From positions 1,612,001-1,676,000 of the forward strand of contig JACKHC010000001.1 in assembly GCA_020639235.1 (NCBI GenBank): DNA of 64,000 bases. Direction: 5' to 3'. Origin of the DNA: Phycisphaeraceae bacterium. Lineage in GTDB: Bacteria > Planctomycetota > Phycisphaerae > Phycisphaerales > UBA1924. This document shows, one piece after another, positions 27,426 through 37,200 of the stretch. Within the stretch, counting starts at the first letter, position 1. Each line of letters begins with the position of its first letter. The notes beneath the pieces are model-generated. The model did no database searches. It was not told the origin of the DNA and saw only the letters and a program-made list of their open reading frames with translations. The translations under genes were made by a program, and so were the position numbers.

Positions 27426-27896
27426 ATGACGCACCATTCGATCACGCCGACCCTCGCACCCTTCATCGCGCAACAGGCCAGCCCGCCCAGCGGCATCGAC
27501 ACCGGCGCCGCCGGAAACACATCGTCGACCGGTCAGTCCGGCGCGCAGCCCCTCGGCCCGAATGGCGGCGCGGGCGGCACCGCGCAACCCGGCAGCAATC
27601 CGCTCATCCTCTTCGCGCCGCTCCTCCTCCTCTTCGTCGTCATGATATTCATGTCATCACGCGCCCAGAAGAAGCAGAAGCGCCAGCAGCAGCAGATGAT
27701 CGACTCCATCGGGCGTCACGACCGCGTCGAGACCATCGGCGGCATCATCGGGACCGTCGCCGAGATGCGCGACACCGAGATCGTCATCAAGGTCGACGAG
27801 TCAACCAACACCAAGATCCATGTGTCGAAGTCCGCCATCAAGGGCGTGCTCAAGCAATCACGACGCGACAACGCAAGCGCCTCCAACGACGCCTGA
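27426..27896 (+). CDS. yajC: Preprotein translocase subunit YajC
   Basis: Small inner-membrane partner of SecDF. The 156 residues begin with an unusually long Gly/Ser/Gln-rich leader (to about 57), then the single membrane helix LILFAPLLLLFVVMIFM, a basic stop (SSRAQKKQKRQQQQ) and the conserved C-terminal domain GRHDRVETIGGIIGTV and VIKVDESTNTKIHVSKSAI. The start at 27426 is the first ATG giving only this; no clear Shine-Dalgarno sequence is seen. It lies 39 bp before secDF. Confidence 0.93.
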   Translation: MTHHSITPTLAPFIAQQASPPSGIDTGAAGNTSSTGQSGAQPLGPNGGAGGTAQPGSNPLILFAPLLLLFVVMIFMSSRAQKKQKRQQQQMIDSIGRHDRVETIGGIIGTVAEMRDTEIVIKVDESTNTKIHVSKSAIKGVLKQSRRDNASASNDA

Positions 27897-27935
27897 GTCA
27901 TCCGACTAACCGCCAGGGACACGGACCGTTCGATC

Positions 27936-30900
27936 ATGCACAAATCCTTCAAGACATTCATCCTCATCGCCATCGTGCTCGTCACCTGTGCGCTGGCGAT
28001 CTACCCGCCCAAGAAGAACCTCCGCCTCGGCAGAGACCTCGCGGGCGGCGTCAACCTCGTCTACTCCGTCAACCTCAATCAGGGTGACAACGCCGACGAA
28101 GTCATCGGTCGCATGATCGAAGTCCTCAAGGAGCGCGTAAACCCCGAAGGCCTCTACGAAATCTCATTCGTCCAGCAGGGCCGGGACCGCATCTCCATCT
28201 CCATGCCCCTCCCCACCAAGGAGATCCAGCAACTCCGCGACAAGTTCCAGAACGCCATGAGCGATCTCGAAGACTATGTCATCGATCGCGGCGCCTTCGA
28301 ACGCGCACTCCGCCTTTCCGGACCCGAGCGCCTCGCGGCCCTCGATGAACTCATCGACAACGAAACCTCCGGCCCACGCGCCGATCTCATCGCGCCCCTC
28401 CGCGCCGCCATCGAACACGCCGACGCCGCCCGCGCCGAGTACGACGCCGCCGCCGCCAACAACCTCACCGATCCCGCCGAACTCTCCCGACTCGAGGAAG
28501 AAGCCGCCGTCGCGCAGATCGACCTCGACGAAGCCCGGCAGACCGTCGCCGACAAACTCGTCTCCGCCGAGGAAGTCCGCCGCGCCCTCGACCGCTCCGC
28601 CGAAACCATCACCGTCCCCAACAAGGCAACCGGCCAGCCCGAGTCCATCGAGAGCCCGCGCGAAACCGCCCTCAAAGCGATCAAAGCCCGCGCCGACTGG
28701 GCAGCCGCCGAAGTCGAAAAAGTCGTCACCGAATACAACAACTACAACGCCAACCGCCGAGGCCTCGACGACCCCTCCGACCTCATCCGAATCCTCCAGG
28801 GCGCCGGCGTGCTCGCCTTCCGAATCGCCGTCGAGAGCGGCGAACTCACACCCGCGCAGGAAGAGGAATACCGCAAAGCGATCCGCGAGCGCGGCCCACG
28901 CGCCGCAAACCTCCAGGGACTCGTCTGGGCGCCGATCAACCGAATCGAGTCGTGGTTCAACGACATCACCGATCAGCAGTTCCTCGTCGTCAACCCCGTC
29001 GGCTTCTTTGCCCGGCAGGGCTTCGTCGGCGAGGAATACAACGGCATCTACTACATCCTCCTCCACGACGCCCCGGGCCTGCGTCTCTCCGCCGCCGAAG
29101 GCGACGAATGGGCCGTTTCCGGCGCCTCCTCGACCACCGACCAGCAGGGCTTCCCCGCCATCGCGTTCCGCATGAACCCGCGCGGCGCGAGTCTCCTCGG
29201 ACAACTCACCTCCGACAACATGGGCCGCCCGATGGCGATCCAGCTCGATGACGAGGTTTACTCACGCCCGCCCAACATCAACGGACGCATCACGAGCCAG
29301 GGCCAGATCTACGGCAACTTCACGCCCTCCGAAATCAACTACGTCGTCCGCACGCTCGGCGCAGGATCGCTCCAGGCCAAACTCGGCACGCAGCCGATCT
29401 CCGTCAACAACCTCGCCCCCGAACTCGGCGCCGACAACCTCGCCAAGGGTCTGACCGCGGGCATCATCTCCTTCATCATCGTCGGCGCGTTCATGATCGT
29501 CTATTACTTCATGCACGGCGGCGTTGCAGTCATCGCGCTCCTCGTCAACGGCATCTTCATCCTCGGTATCATGGCCCTCGCCCGCGCCGCCTTCACGCTC
29601 CCCGGCATCGCCGGCGTCGTGCTCACCTTCGGCATGGCCGTCGATGCCAACGTCCTCATCTACGAGCGAATCCGCGAAGAACTCCTCCGCGGCGAAGACC
29701 TCCGCACCTCGGTCCGACTCGGCTTCCAGAAGGTGCTCTCCACCATCGTCGACGGCAACATCACCAACCTCATCGTCTGCCTCGTCCTCGCCTACACCGG
29801 AACGCCCGAGATCAAGGGCTTCGCCGTCACCCTCGGCGTCGGCGTCGTGTCCACCATGTTCGCCGCGCTCGTCGTCACCCGCTTCATCTACACCATCCTC
29901 ATCGACCACATCAAGATCAAGTCGATGCCCCAGCTCCCGCTGGTCCTTCCCGTCATCGAGAAGACCCTCACGCCCAACATCGACTGGATCAAACTCCGCC
30001 CCCTCTATGTCGTCGTCTCGACGGTCCTCGTCGGCACCGGCCTCTTCATGATCTACCAGCAGCGCGAAGAACTCCTCGATACCGAGTTCCGCGGCGGCAC
30101 TGCCATCACCCTCAACCTCACCGAAACGCAGACCCGCCCCGACGGCTCCACCCACATCGTCCCCGCCATCCTCCCCCGCGATCAGGTCGAGGCCCGCGTC
30201 CGCAAGATCGCCGACGACGCCAAGAAGCGAATCGACGCCGGCAACCCGGAAGAGAACGACAACATCCTCGTCGGGCTCGTCTCATCGCTCGATGTGCTCG
30301 TCGTCAACCCCGAAGAGGGCGGCATCAACTCATCCACCTTCATCATCAAGACCCCGATCACCGATCAGGAGCCGCTCGAAGGTGCCATCGCGACCGAGTT
30401 CGCCGACAACATCGCCGGATTCCAGCCGCTCACCTTCATCGGCTCCGACGCCGAGTCCGTCGCCGATGCGCCCGTTTACGAAATCATCGACGCTTCCCTG
30501 GGCGCCTCCATCGGCCGCCCCGACATCCGGAACAACGTCGGCGAGTTCATCGGCGGCATCGCCATCGTCCTGGATCAACTCGATCCGCCGCTCCCCCGCG
30601 TCGAGATCGAGGAGCGCGTCTCAGAAGCCCGCGAGAAGGGCGCCACATCGTCCCTCATGCTCGACCGCGATATCCGAATCGTCGTCCTTGAGGGAACCGA
30701 CGACCGCGCAACCTCCGCCGCGGTGCTCGTCCGCGACCCCGCCATCTCGCAGTTCGATCAGGCACGCTGGCGCGCCGAACTCCGAGACCCCGAGTGGAAC
30801 ATCATCCGCACCGGCCTCACCGAGACCGCCTCGCGCCTCTCCATCCAGTCCTTCAGCTCCGAGATCGCCTCGACATTCCGAGGCCAGGCCATCGTCGCCG

Positions 30901-31457
30901 TCATCCTCTCCTTCCTCCTCATCCTCATCTACATCTGGGCGCGCTTCGGCTCCATCCGCTACTCACTCGCCGCCATCGCGCCCCTCGTCCACGATGTCAT
31001 CGCGGCCATCGGCCTCATCGCCATGGCCGAGATCCTCTACCACAAGTTCCCAGCGCTCGGCGAGTACGGCATCCGCCCCTACAAGATCGACCTCGGCCTC
31101 GTCGCCGCGATCCTCACCATCATCGGCTACTCCCTCAACGACACCATCGTCATCCTCGACCGCATCCGCGAGAACCGTGGCCGACTCAACTACGCCTCGC
31201 GCCGCGTCGTCAACGAGTCCATCAATCAGACGATCTCCCGCACCCTCATCACCTCGGGCACGACGCTCTTTGCGCTCCTCACACTCTTCGTCGTCGGCGG
31301 CGAGGGCATCGCCTCCTTCACCTACGCACTCCTCTGCGGCATCATCGTCGGTACCTACTCCTCCATCGCCATCGCCGCACCCTTCGTCTATGTGAAGAAG
31401 CTCGACGCCTCCGACGCGCCCCACGAAACCCCCGACGCGGACAGCCCATCCACCTGA
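27936..31457 (+). CDS. secDF: SecD-SecF fusion, protein export membrane protein
   Basis: Uses the proton gradient to pull secreted proteins out of the SecYEG channel. One 1173-residue chain holds both subunits. The SecD part (to about 660) has LGRDLAGGVNLVYSV, a periplasmic P1 region, GAFMIVYYFMHGG and the characteristic FGMAVDANVLIYERIREELL. The SecF part starts near 680, with DTEFRGGTAITL and, at the end, AIAPLVHDVIAAIGL and NDTIVILDRIRENRG. SecD P1 is enlarged by an Ala/Glu-rich, probably coiled-coil stretch (about 130-260). Fused SecDF is known in several phyla. It follows tgt and yajC on the same strand. Confidence 0.96.
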   Translation: MHKSFKTFILIAIVLVTCALAIYPPKKNLRLGRDLAGGVNLVYSVNLNQGDNADEVIGRMIEVLKERVNPEGLYEISFVQQGRDRISISMPLPTKEIQQLRDKFQNAMSDLEDYVIDRGAFERALRLSGPERLAALDELIDNETSGPRADLIAPLRAAIEHADAARAEYDAAAANNLTDPAELSRLEEEAAVAQIDLDEARQTVADKLVSAEEVRRALDRSAETITVPNKATGQPESIESPRETALKAIKARADWAAAEVEKVVTEYNNYNANRRGLDDPSDLIRILQGAGVLAFRIAVESGELTPAQEEEYRKAIRERGPRAANLQGLVWAPINRIESWFNDITDQQFLVVNPVGFFARQGFVGEEYNGIYYILLHDAPGLRLSAAEGDEWAVSGASSTTDQQGFPAIAFRMNPRGASLLGQLTSDNMGRPMAIQLDDEVYSRPPNINGRITSQGQIYGNFTPSEINYVVRTLGAGSLQAKLGTQPISVNNLAPELGADNLAKGLTAGIISFIIVGAFMIVYYFMHGGVAVIALLVNGIFILGIMALARAAFTLPGIAGVVLTFGMAVDANVLIYERIREELLRGEDLRTSVRLGFQKVLSTIVDGNITNLIVCLVLAYTGTPEIKGFAVTLGVGVVSTMFAALVVTRFIYTILIDHIKIKSMPQLPLVLPVIEKTLTPNIDWIKLRPLYVVVSTVLVGTGLFMIYQQREELLDTEFRGGTAITLNLTETQTRPDGSTHIVPAILPRDQVEARVRKIADDAKKRIDAGNPEENDNILVGLVSSLDVLVVNPEEGGINSSTFIIKTPITDQEPLEGAIATEFADNIAGFQPLTFIGSDAESVADAPVYEIIDASLGASIGRPDIRNNVGEFIGGIAIVLDQLDPPLPRVEIEERVSEAREKGATSSLMLDRDIRIVVLEGTDDRATSAAVLVRDPAISQFDQARWRAELRDPEWNIIRTGLTETASRLSIQSFSSEIASTFRGQAIVAVILSFLLILIYIWARFGSIRYSLAAIAPLVHDVIAAIGLIAMAEILYHKFPALGEYGIRPYKIDLGLVAAILTIIGYSLNDTIVILDRIRENRGRLNYASRRVVNESINQTISRTLITSGTTLFALLTLFVVGGEGIASFTYALLCGIIVGTYSSIAIAAPFVYVKKLDASDAPHETPDADSPST

Positions 31458-31482
31458 GACCAAGCCCGCGCAGGAGCGCGCG

Positions 31483-32136
31483 ATGTTCCACGCACCACAG
31501 TCAAGACTCGGCGCCAAACTCGCCGTCCTCGCCGCGCTGTGGATCATCGTCTTTTGGCTCACGCCCGCGCCCAGCGCCATCACGCCGCGCGTCGCCGACG
31601 CCTCCACCAACACGCGCCCGATCACCGAGACCCAATCCCCCGTCGCCCAACCCGAAACCACAATCATCACGCAGCCCCTCATCACCGAGCCCGCGCCGAT
31701 CACCGAAGAACCGACCGCCGGCGCCGTCACACCGCCGCCCTTCGACCTCTACACCGTTCAGCCCGACGAAACCATCGAGAGCATCGCCGTCCGCCTGCTC
31801 GGAGACCGCAAGTACTGGCAGGCCATCGCCCAGATGAACCCCTCCGTCGATCCCATCCGGCTCACCGCCGGCCAGCAACTCCGGATCCCCGCCGACATGC
31901 AGAACCTCCAGGGCGTCACCACCGAGCACGCGCCGCCCGCAGCCCCGCCCGAACTCATCTACGTCGTCGCGCGCAACGACACACTCTCCGGCATCTCCCA
32001 GAAGGTCTACGGGCGCTCCATCCACTGGCGCCGGATCCAGCAGGCCAACGCATCCATCGTCAACGAGGACGGCACCAACCTGAAGCCCGGCATGGAACTC
32101 AAAATCCCCACACTCCCCGCCGACACACAAGACTGA
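31483..32136 (+). CDS. Membrane-anchored protein with two LysM-like domains
   Basis: A 217-residue protein starting after AGGAG. An N-terminal helix (LAVLAALWIIVFWL) is either an anchor or an uncleaved signal. A Thr/Pro-rich linker (about 35-85) leads to two LysM-type peptidoglycan-binding modules: YTVQPDETIESIAVRLLGD...QQLRIPADM and YVVARNDTLSGISQKVYG...GMELKIPTL. No catalytic domain is attached, so a cell-wall-binding scaffold is the simplest reading. It lies 25 bp after secDF and 7 bp before hldD. Confidence 0.88.
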   Translation: MFHAPQSRLGAKLAVLAALWIIVFWLTPAPSAITPRVADASTNTRPITETQSPVAQPETTIITQPLITEPAPITEEPTAGAVTPPPFDLYTVQPDETIESIAVRLLGDRKYWQAIAQMNPSVDPIRLTAGQQLRIPADMQNLQGVTTEHAPPAAPPELIYVVARNDTLSGISQKVYGRSIHWRRIQQANASIVNEDGTNLKPGMELKIPTLPADTQD

Positions 32137-32143
32137 CCCACAC

Positions 32144-33190
32144 ATGCCCGACAACACCGAACAATCTTCCAAGGGGGGGCGGCCCGTCATCGTCACGGGC
32201 GGCGCCGGCTTCGTCGGCTCAAACCTCATCGCCGGCCTCCTCAAGCGCAAGCCCAATCGCAAGGTCATCGCCGTCGATAACTTCCGCTCCGGCTCCTTCG
32301 CCAACATCGTCGAAGCGTGCGAGCGCGAAGGCGTCGGCGCCTTCACCGGCGAGGTCATCACCGCCGACGCGGGAAACCTCGACTGGGAGTCCATCGTCGA
32401 GCAGGCCACGCCCGGCGCGATCTACCACCTCGCCGCCATCACCGACACAACAGTGATGGACGAGGCCGAGATGATCCGCGTCAACGCCGAGGAGTTCCGC
32501 GAACTTCTCCATGTCTGCGCCGATAGCCGCGTGCCCTTGGTCTACGCGTCCTCCGCCGCGACCTACGGCACCCCGCCCCAGGCCCGCGACCGCGTCCCCT
32601 TCCCCGAGCCCGCCGCCGGCAAACCCAACAACGTCTACGGCTTCTCCAAGTGGCTCATGGAAAACATGCACCGCGACCTCATCGCCGAATACACCAAACA
32701 CGAAGGCCGCGCGCCCAACATCGTCGGACTCCGTTACTTCAATGTCTTCGGCCCCGGCGAGTCGCGCAAGGGCAAAATGGCATCCATGGCCTACCAGCTC
32801 GCCATGCAGATGCTCGCCGGCAAGCGCCCCCGCCTCTTCGCCGACGGCTCGCAGGCCCGCGATCAGGTCTCCGCCTCCGATGTCGTCGATTGCACCATCA
32901 ACGCCGCACGCGACGGCGTCACGCCCGGCGTCTACAACCTCGGCTCGGGCCAGACCACATCCTTCGCCGATATCGCCGCCGCCGTCCGCGCCGGGCTCGG
33001 CCTCGCCGAAAGCGAACTTCCCACCGATTACTTCGAGATGCCCGCCGACATTCGCGCCTTCTATCAGGATTACACCTGCGCCGACATGAGCGCCACCAGG
33101 AAGGCCATCGGCTGGGAACCGAAGCACGATCCCCGCACCGCCATCCGCCAGTACGCCGCCTACCTCTTGCAACACCACGCCCACGCCTGA
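32144..33190 (+). CDS. hldD: ADP-L-glycero-D-manno-heptose 6-epimerase
   Basis: Last step in making the activated heptose used in the LPS inner core. The 348-residue extended SDR protein has the NAD-binding VTGGAGFVGSNLIAGL, DNFRSGSFANI, YASSAATYG, the catalytic YGFSK of a YxxxK site in NNVYGFSKWLMENM, and LRYFNVFGPGESRKGKMASM with RDQVSASDVV. The KGKMAS stretch and overall match favour HldD over UDP-glucose 4-epimerases. Residues 10-12 are coded by a G7 tract. With waaA at 9 kb it supports a Kdo-heptose LPS core. It overlaps the next gene by one base (TGATG). Confidence 0.9.
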   Translation: MPDNTEQSSKGGRPVIVTGGAGFVGSNLIAGLLKRKPNRKVIAVDNFRSGSFANIVEACEREGVGAFTGEVITADAGNLDWESIVEQATPGAIYHLAAITDTTVMDEAEMIRVNAEEFRELLHVCADSRVPLVYASSAATYGTPPQARDRVPFPEPAAGKPNNVYGFSKWLMENMHRDLIAEYTKHEGRAPNIVGLRYFNVFGPGESRKGKMASMAYQLAMQMLAGKRPRLFADGSQARDQVSASDVVDCTINAARDGVTPGVYNLGSGQTTSFADIAAAVRAGLGLAESELPTDYFEMPADIRAFYQDYTCADMSATRKAIGWEPKHDPRTAIRQYAAYLLQHHAHA

Positions 33191-34056
33191 TGCGAGCCAC
33201 TGACTGGACAATCCAGGGCTCCGATGCGCTCCCCATCCACGGCAACACGCACAGCCCCGAGGGCGACCCCCGCGCCGTCGCCGTTATCGTCCACGGCTGG
33301 ACCGGCTGCAAAGACCGCAACATCGTCCCCGTCCTCGCCCAGCACGCCGCCTCAATCGGCTGCATCGCGCACCGATTCTCCTTCGGCCACTGCGGAATCG
33401 AAAAAGACGCCGACCAGATCACGCGCCACGACGAGTTCTCCCGCGACGCACTCGCCTACCAGTTCGAAGACCTCCGCCGCGTCATCGAAGCAATCGATAA
33501 CGAAACGATCCCGGGCAAAGGGCTCCCCCTCATCCTCATCGGCCACTCGAGAGGCGGGGCCACCGTCCTCGGCGCAGCCGCACGCGCCCACCGTGAAGGG
33601 TGGTCAATAGAGCCCCACGCCACCATCTCCATCGCCGCCCCATCCGCCTACACGCGCCTCTCAAACGAGATGCGCGAAGAACTCAACGCAACCGGCTTCG
33701 TGACGCGCAAACTCGCACGCTCCGACACCGGAGTCGTCCGCATGGGCCCGTCCTGGTACGCCCACTACACCGACAACCCAGACCGCGACCTTTTCGCCGA
33801 AGACCTCGCCGCCGCCCGCGGCCCCATCCTCCTCATCCACGGCGACGCCGACGACGCGGTCCCGCCCTCCCACGCGAAGCGCATCCTCGAACAGCTCCAG
33901 ACAAACGCCAACGCCGACCCGACGTTTGTCACCATCCGATGGGGCGATCACAACCTCGGCGCTGTCGGCTTCGGCACCGATCACAAACGCTCAGAGAAAC
34001 CCGCCATCTTCGAAGCACAGCGCGCCATCGGGTCGTTCCTACGTGAAGTCCTCTGA
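33190..34056 (+). CDS. Alpha/beta hydrolase, cytoplasmic
   Basis: The start overlaps the hldD stop (TGATG), giving 288 residues without a signal peptide. The fold and catalytic triad are visible: oxyanion strand VAVIVHGWTGCKDR, nucleophile Ser in LILIGHSRGGATVL, Asp in LLIHGDADDAVP and His in WGDHNLG. This resembles serine aminopeptidase-like and acyl-hydrolase-like members; no substrate can be assigned. Tight coupling to hldD suggests co-expression only. A palindromic repeat begins 5 bp after its stop codon. Confidence 0.88.
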   Translation: MRATDWTIQGSDALPIHGNTHSPEGDPRAVAVIVHGWTGCKDRNIVPVLAQHAASIGCIAHRFSFGHCGIEKDADQITRHDEFSRDALAYQFEDLRRVIEAIDNETIPGKGLPLILIGHSRGGATVLGAAARAHREGWSIEPHATISIAAPSAYTRLSNEMREELNATGFVTRKLARSDTGVVRMGPSWYAHYTDNPDRDLFAEDLAAARGPILLIHGDADDAVPPSHAKRILEQLQTNANADPTFVTIRWGDHNLGAVGFGTDHKRSEKPAIFEAQRAIGSFLREVL

Positions 34057-34060
34057 TGCT

Positions 34061-34109
34061 CCCTCTCCCCTCCGGGGAGAGGATGTCTCCGAAGGAGACA
34101 GGTGAGGGG
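34061..34109 (+). repeat. Two-hairpin palindromic repeat (copy 5)
   Basis: CTCTCCCC / GGGGAGAG with loop TCC, then TGTCTCC / GGAGACA with loop GAA, then GGTGAGGGG. A perfect two-stem copy between convergent genes, where it could also act as a transcription stop or RNA-stability hairpin. Confidence 0.85.
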
Positions 34110-34132
34110 TAAATGGAGGGGAAGGGGAGGGC

Positions 34133-34173
34133 GGGTGCCACCGCTTGTCGGGACGAAGTCACGCAAGCGGTGC
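34133..34173 (+). repeat. GTGCC-type inverted repeat
   Basis: GTGCCACCGCTTG pairs with CAAGCGGTGC across a loop of about 16 nt. Related to the elements at 25858-25942. It lies in the gap between the hydrolase and the smc 3' end. Confidence 0.6.
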
Positions 34174-34211
34174 GGTTCCATGAACTACCCATGCTTGCCC
34201 GTGTTCGGTCC

Positions 34212-37200
34212 TCAGTTCACCGACACGCCCACCGCGTCCTCATCCCGCACAAGCGTCTGCTCCGCCGCGCCCTTCCGCGTGACGACATCGATCTCCGCCT
34301 CGCCGCTCCGACGAGCATGCTTGGCGTCAAAACTCCCGTCCGCGTTCACGTGCTCGAAGTGCACCGTTACGCGCGTCGAGACGCCGCGCTCCTGCATCGT
34401 CACGCCGTACAGGCGATCCGTCGCCATCATCGTCCGCTTGTTGTGCGTGATCACGATGAAGTGGCAACGATCCAGGAACTGCTTGATGATCGCGCAGAAC
34501 CGCTCCACGTTCGCGTCGTCCAGCGCCGCATCGACCTCGTCCAGAATGCAGAAGGGCGACGGCTTGCTCTGGAAGATCGACATCAGCAGCGCCACCGCCG
34601 TCATCGTCTTCTCACCGCCCGACAACTGGCTGATCGACCGCGGCTCCTTGCCCGGCGGCTTCGCAACCACCTCGATCCCCGACTCCAGCCAGTCGATCTC
34701 GCCCGTCTCCTCGTTCGGAATCAGCCGCACCTCGGCGCGACCGCCACCGAACAACTTGCGGAACAACCCGTCCGGCCCCGAGAAGTTCTTCTGAATCGTC
34801 TCGAACGCTTCTTTGAATCGATCCCGGCTCACATCGTTCAGTCTGACAATCAGCGACTCCAGCTGCGTCCGCGCCGCATCAATATCCGCAACCTGCTGCA
34901 CCAGCTCGTCGTTCTGCTCCGCCAACTGCGTCTCTTCCTCGATCGAGTCGAGGTTCACATTCCCCAGCTTCCTGATCGCGTCCCGCAGCGTGTCCACCGC
35001 CTCCTGCGCCTCGCCCACATCCACCCGCGCCACATCGCCATCCGCCATCATCGCGCGGTACGCGGGATACTCAAGCGCCAGATCCACCGAAGTGTCCTCG
35101 GCCGCCCGCTCCTCGAGCGTCTCTCGGCGCACCTCCAGCTCCCGCTTCGAGACCTCCAGACTCTGCCAGTCACGCTCCACGATCGAGGCACGCTGCCGCG
35201 CGCCGTTGAGCCGCTCACTCACCTCGTTCACCTCGCGCGACACCGCATCGATTTCGCCCCGCGCCCCGGCAACCGCCTCCCGCGCCCTCTCGCCTTCGAC
35301 GCGCGCTTCTTCCATCTCCCGGGCGCTCTGCTCGATCACCGCCCGGTACTCCGACAGCCGCGACTTCCGCGACTCCAGCCGCGAACCGATCGCCTCCCGC
35401 TCCCGCCGCGTGTCCTCGAGCTGCCCCTCGATCCGGTGCAGGTCCCGACGCGCCGAGGACTGCTTCTCCGTCTGCTGACCGAGCCGAATACGCATCGCGG
35501 TCAGTCGCTCGTTCACACCATCCAGCGTTTCCTGCACCCGCGCCGTCTCGCGCTCCAGTTCCCCCGCCTTCTCCGCCTCCTCGTCGTGCAGCCGCTGCAA
35601 CTTCTCAGCGCGCTGCGCCAGCTCGGCTCGCTCCCGCTCGAGCGTCGAGCGCCGCTCCTCCAACTGTTCCGCTTCCTCTCGCGCCATCGGCAGCTCGCGA
35701 TCAAGCCGCGCCAGCTCCGCCGCCAGCCGATCCCGGCGCGACTCCTCGCCCATCGCCGCCCGCTGCGACGCCGCCAGTTCGGTCCGCATCGCGCCCAACC
35801 GCTCATTGAGTTCACCCACCCGCGCATCGACCGCGCGGAGCGACTCCCGCTCGATACTCAGCACCGCATCCAGGTTCGCAAGCTCCGTCTCGAGCGCCGC
35901 CAGCTCGCTCGAACGCTGCAAGAGCCCCGCCCCGTCGCCCGCGCCCGTAGTCGGCCCCGCGATCACCCGACCGTCCGCCTCGAGCCGCGCGCCGTCCCTC
36001 GTCACGAACCGCACACCCCTGCCCCGCATCGGCCCAAGCGCCAGCATCATCGCCGACTCAAGACTCTCAACCAGCACCGCGCGACCGAGCAACCGCTCCA
36101 CAACGCCCAGGTACCGCGCATCCGTCCGCACACACCGCGCCAGCGGCGTCACACCCGGCATCATTTCAATCGCTTCCCCCGCGTCCCACTCCCCGTCGAT
36201 CGCAACAAAGGTCACCCGACCCACCAGCGACCGCAGTGCAACCTCGTCGCCGCACACATCGCCGATCGACTCCACAACCAGCGCCTGCAGATCCGCGCCC
36301 AGCGCCGACTCCACAGCGGCCGCATCCTCACCCTTCACCTCGATCAACTCCGCCAGCGGCGCGATGATCTTCGCCATCAAGCCCGCCGGCGCATCGCCCG
36401 CATCCCGGCGCTCCAGCAGCTCGCGCACCGCATCGCCCATGCCCTCGCGCTGCTCGGCCATCTCCGCGAGCGTCGCCCGCCGGCTGTCCAGACGCGCGTG
36501 CCGCTGCTCCAGATCATTGAGCCGCGCCGTGAGCGACCGCTGCTCGTCGCTCATCATCGTCGCCGAGCTCATCGCCCCCTCGATCCGCCGCTCGACAGCC
36601 CTCACCTCATCCCCGTGCCTCGCAAGCGACCGCTCGACCCCATCGAGTTCCTTCACGCGCGCCTCGCGATCACTCGCAAGCGTCGCCACACGCCCGCCAA
36701 TCCGCTCGCCCTGCTCGCGGTACTGCTGCGCCCGACGCCCCTCGCTCTCCGCACGCGCCGTCAGCGCCGTCCGCTCGCGATCGATGTTCGTCACCGCGGC
36801 CCGCGCCGACGCCAACTTCACACGCGCTTCCGCCAGGCCCTCCTGCGCGCCCTGACGCTCAGCGCCCAGCGCATCCAGGTCACGCTCCGCCCGCTCCACT
36901 TCCTCCGCAACCGCGTCGCAAGCCCGCCGCTGCGCGACAACCTGCTCGTCCAGCGCCTCGATCCGCTCGCCCAGCTCAACCTCCAGCGCCTGCTCCCGCG
37001 CAACCTCCTGCTCCGACTCCGCCAGGGAGCGCTCGCTCATCGCCCGGCGCTGCTCCGCCTGCTGCGCCCGGTGCTCCGCGCCCGTCGCCTCACGCTCCAG
37101 CCGCTGCTGCTCGCTGATCGCATCATGCCGCCGCAGCTCCGCGTCCTGTTTGCTCGTTTCCAGTTCCGTCACCAGCGCCCGCGCCGTGTCCCGGTCCGAC

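Noticed and set aside
32144..33190. hldD considered as UDP-glucose 4-epimerase (galE)
   Set aside because: Extended SDR motifs are shared, but GESRKGKMASM and the overall match fit HldD better; the call stays at moderate-high confidence.
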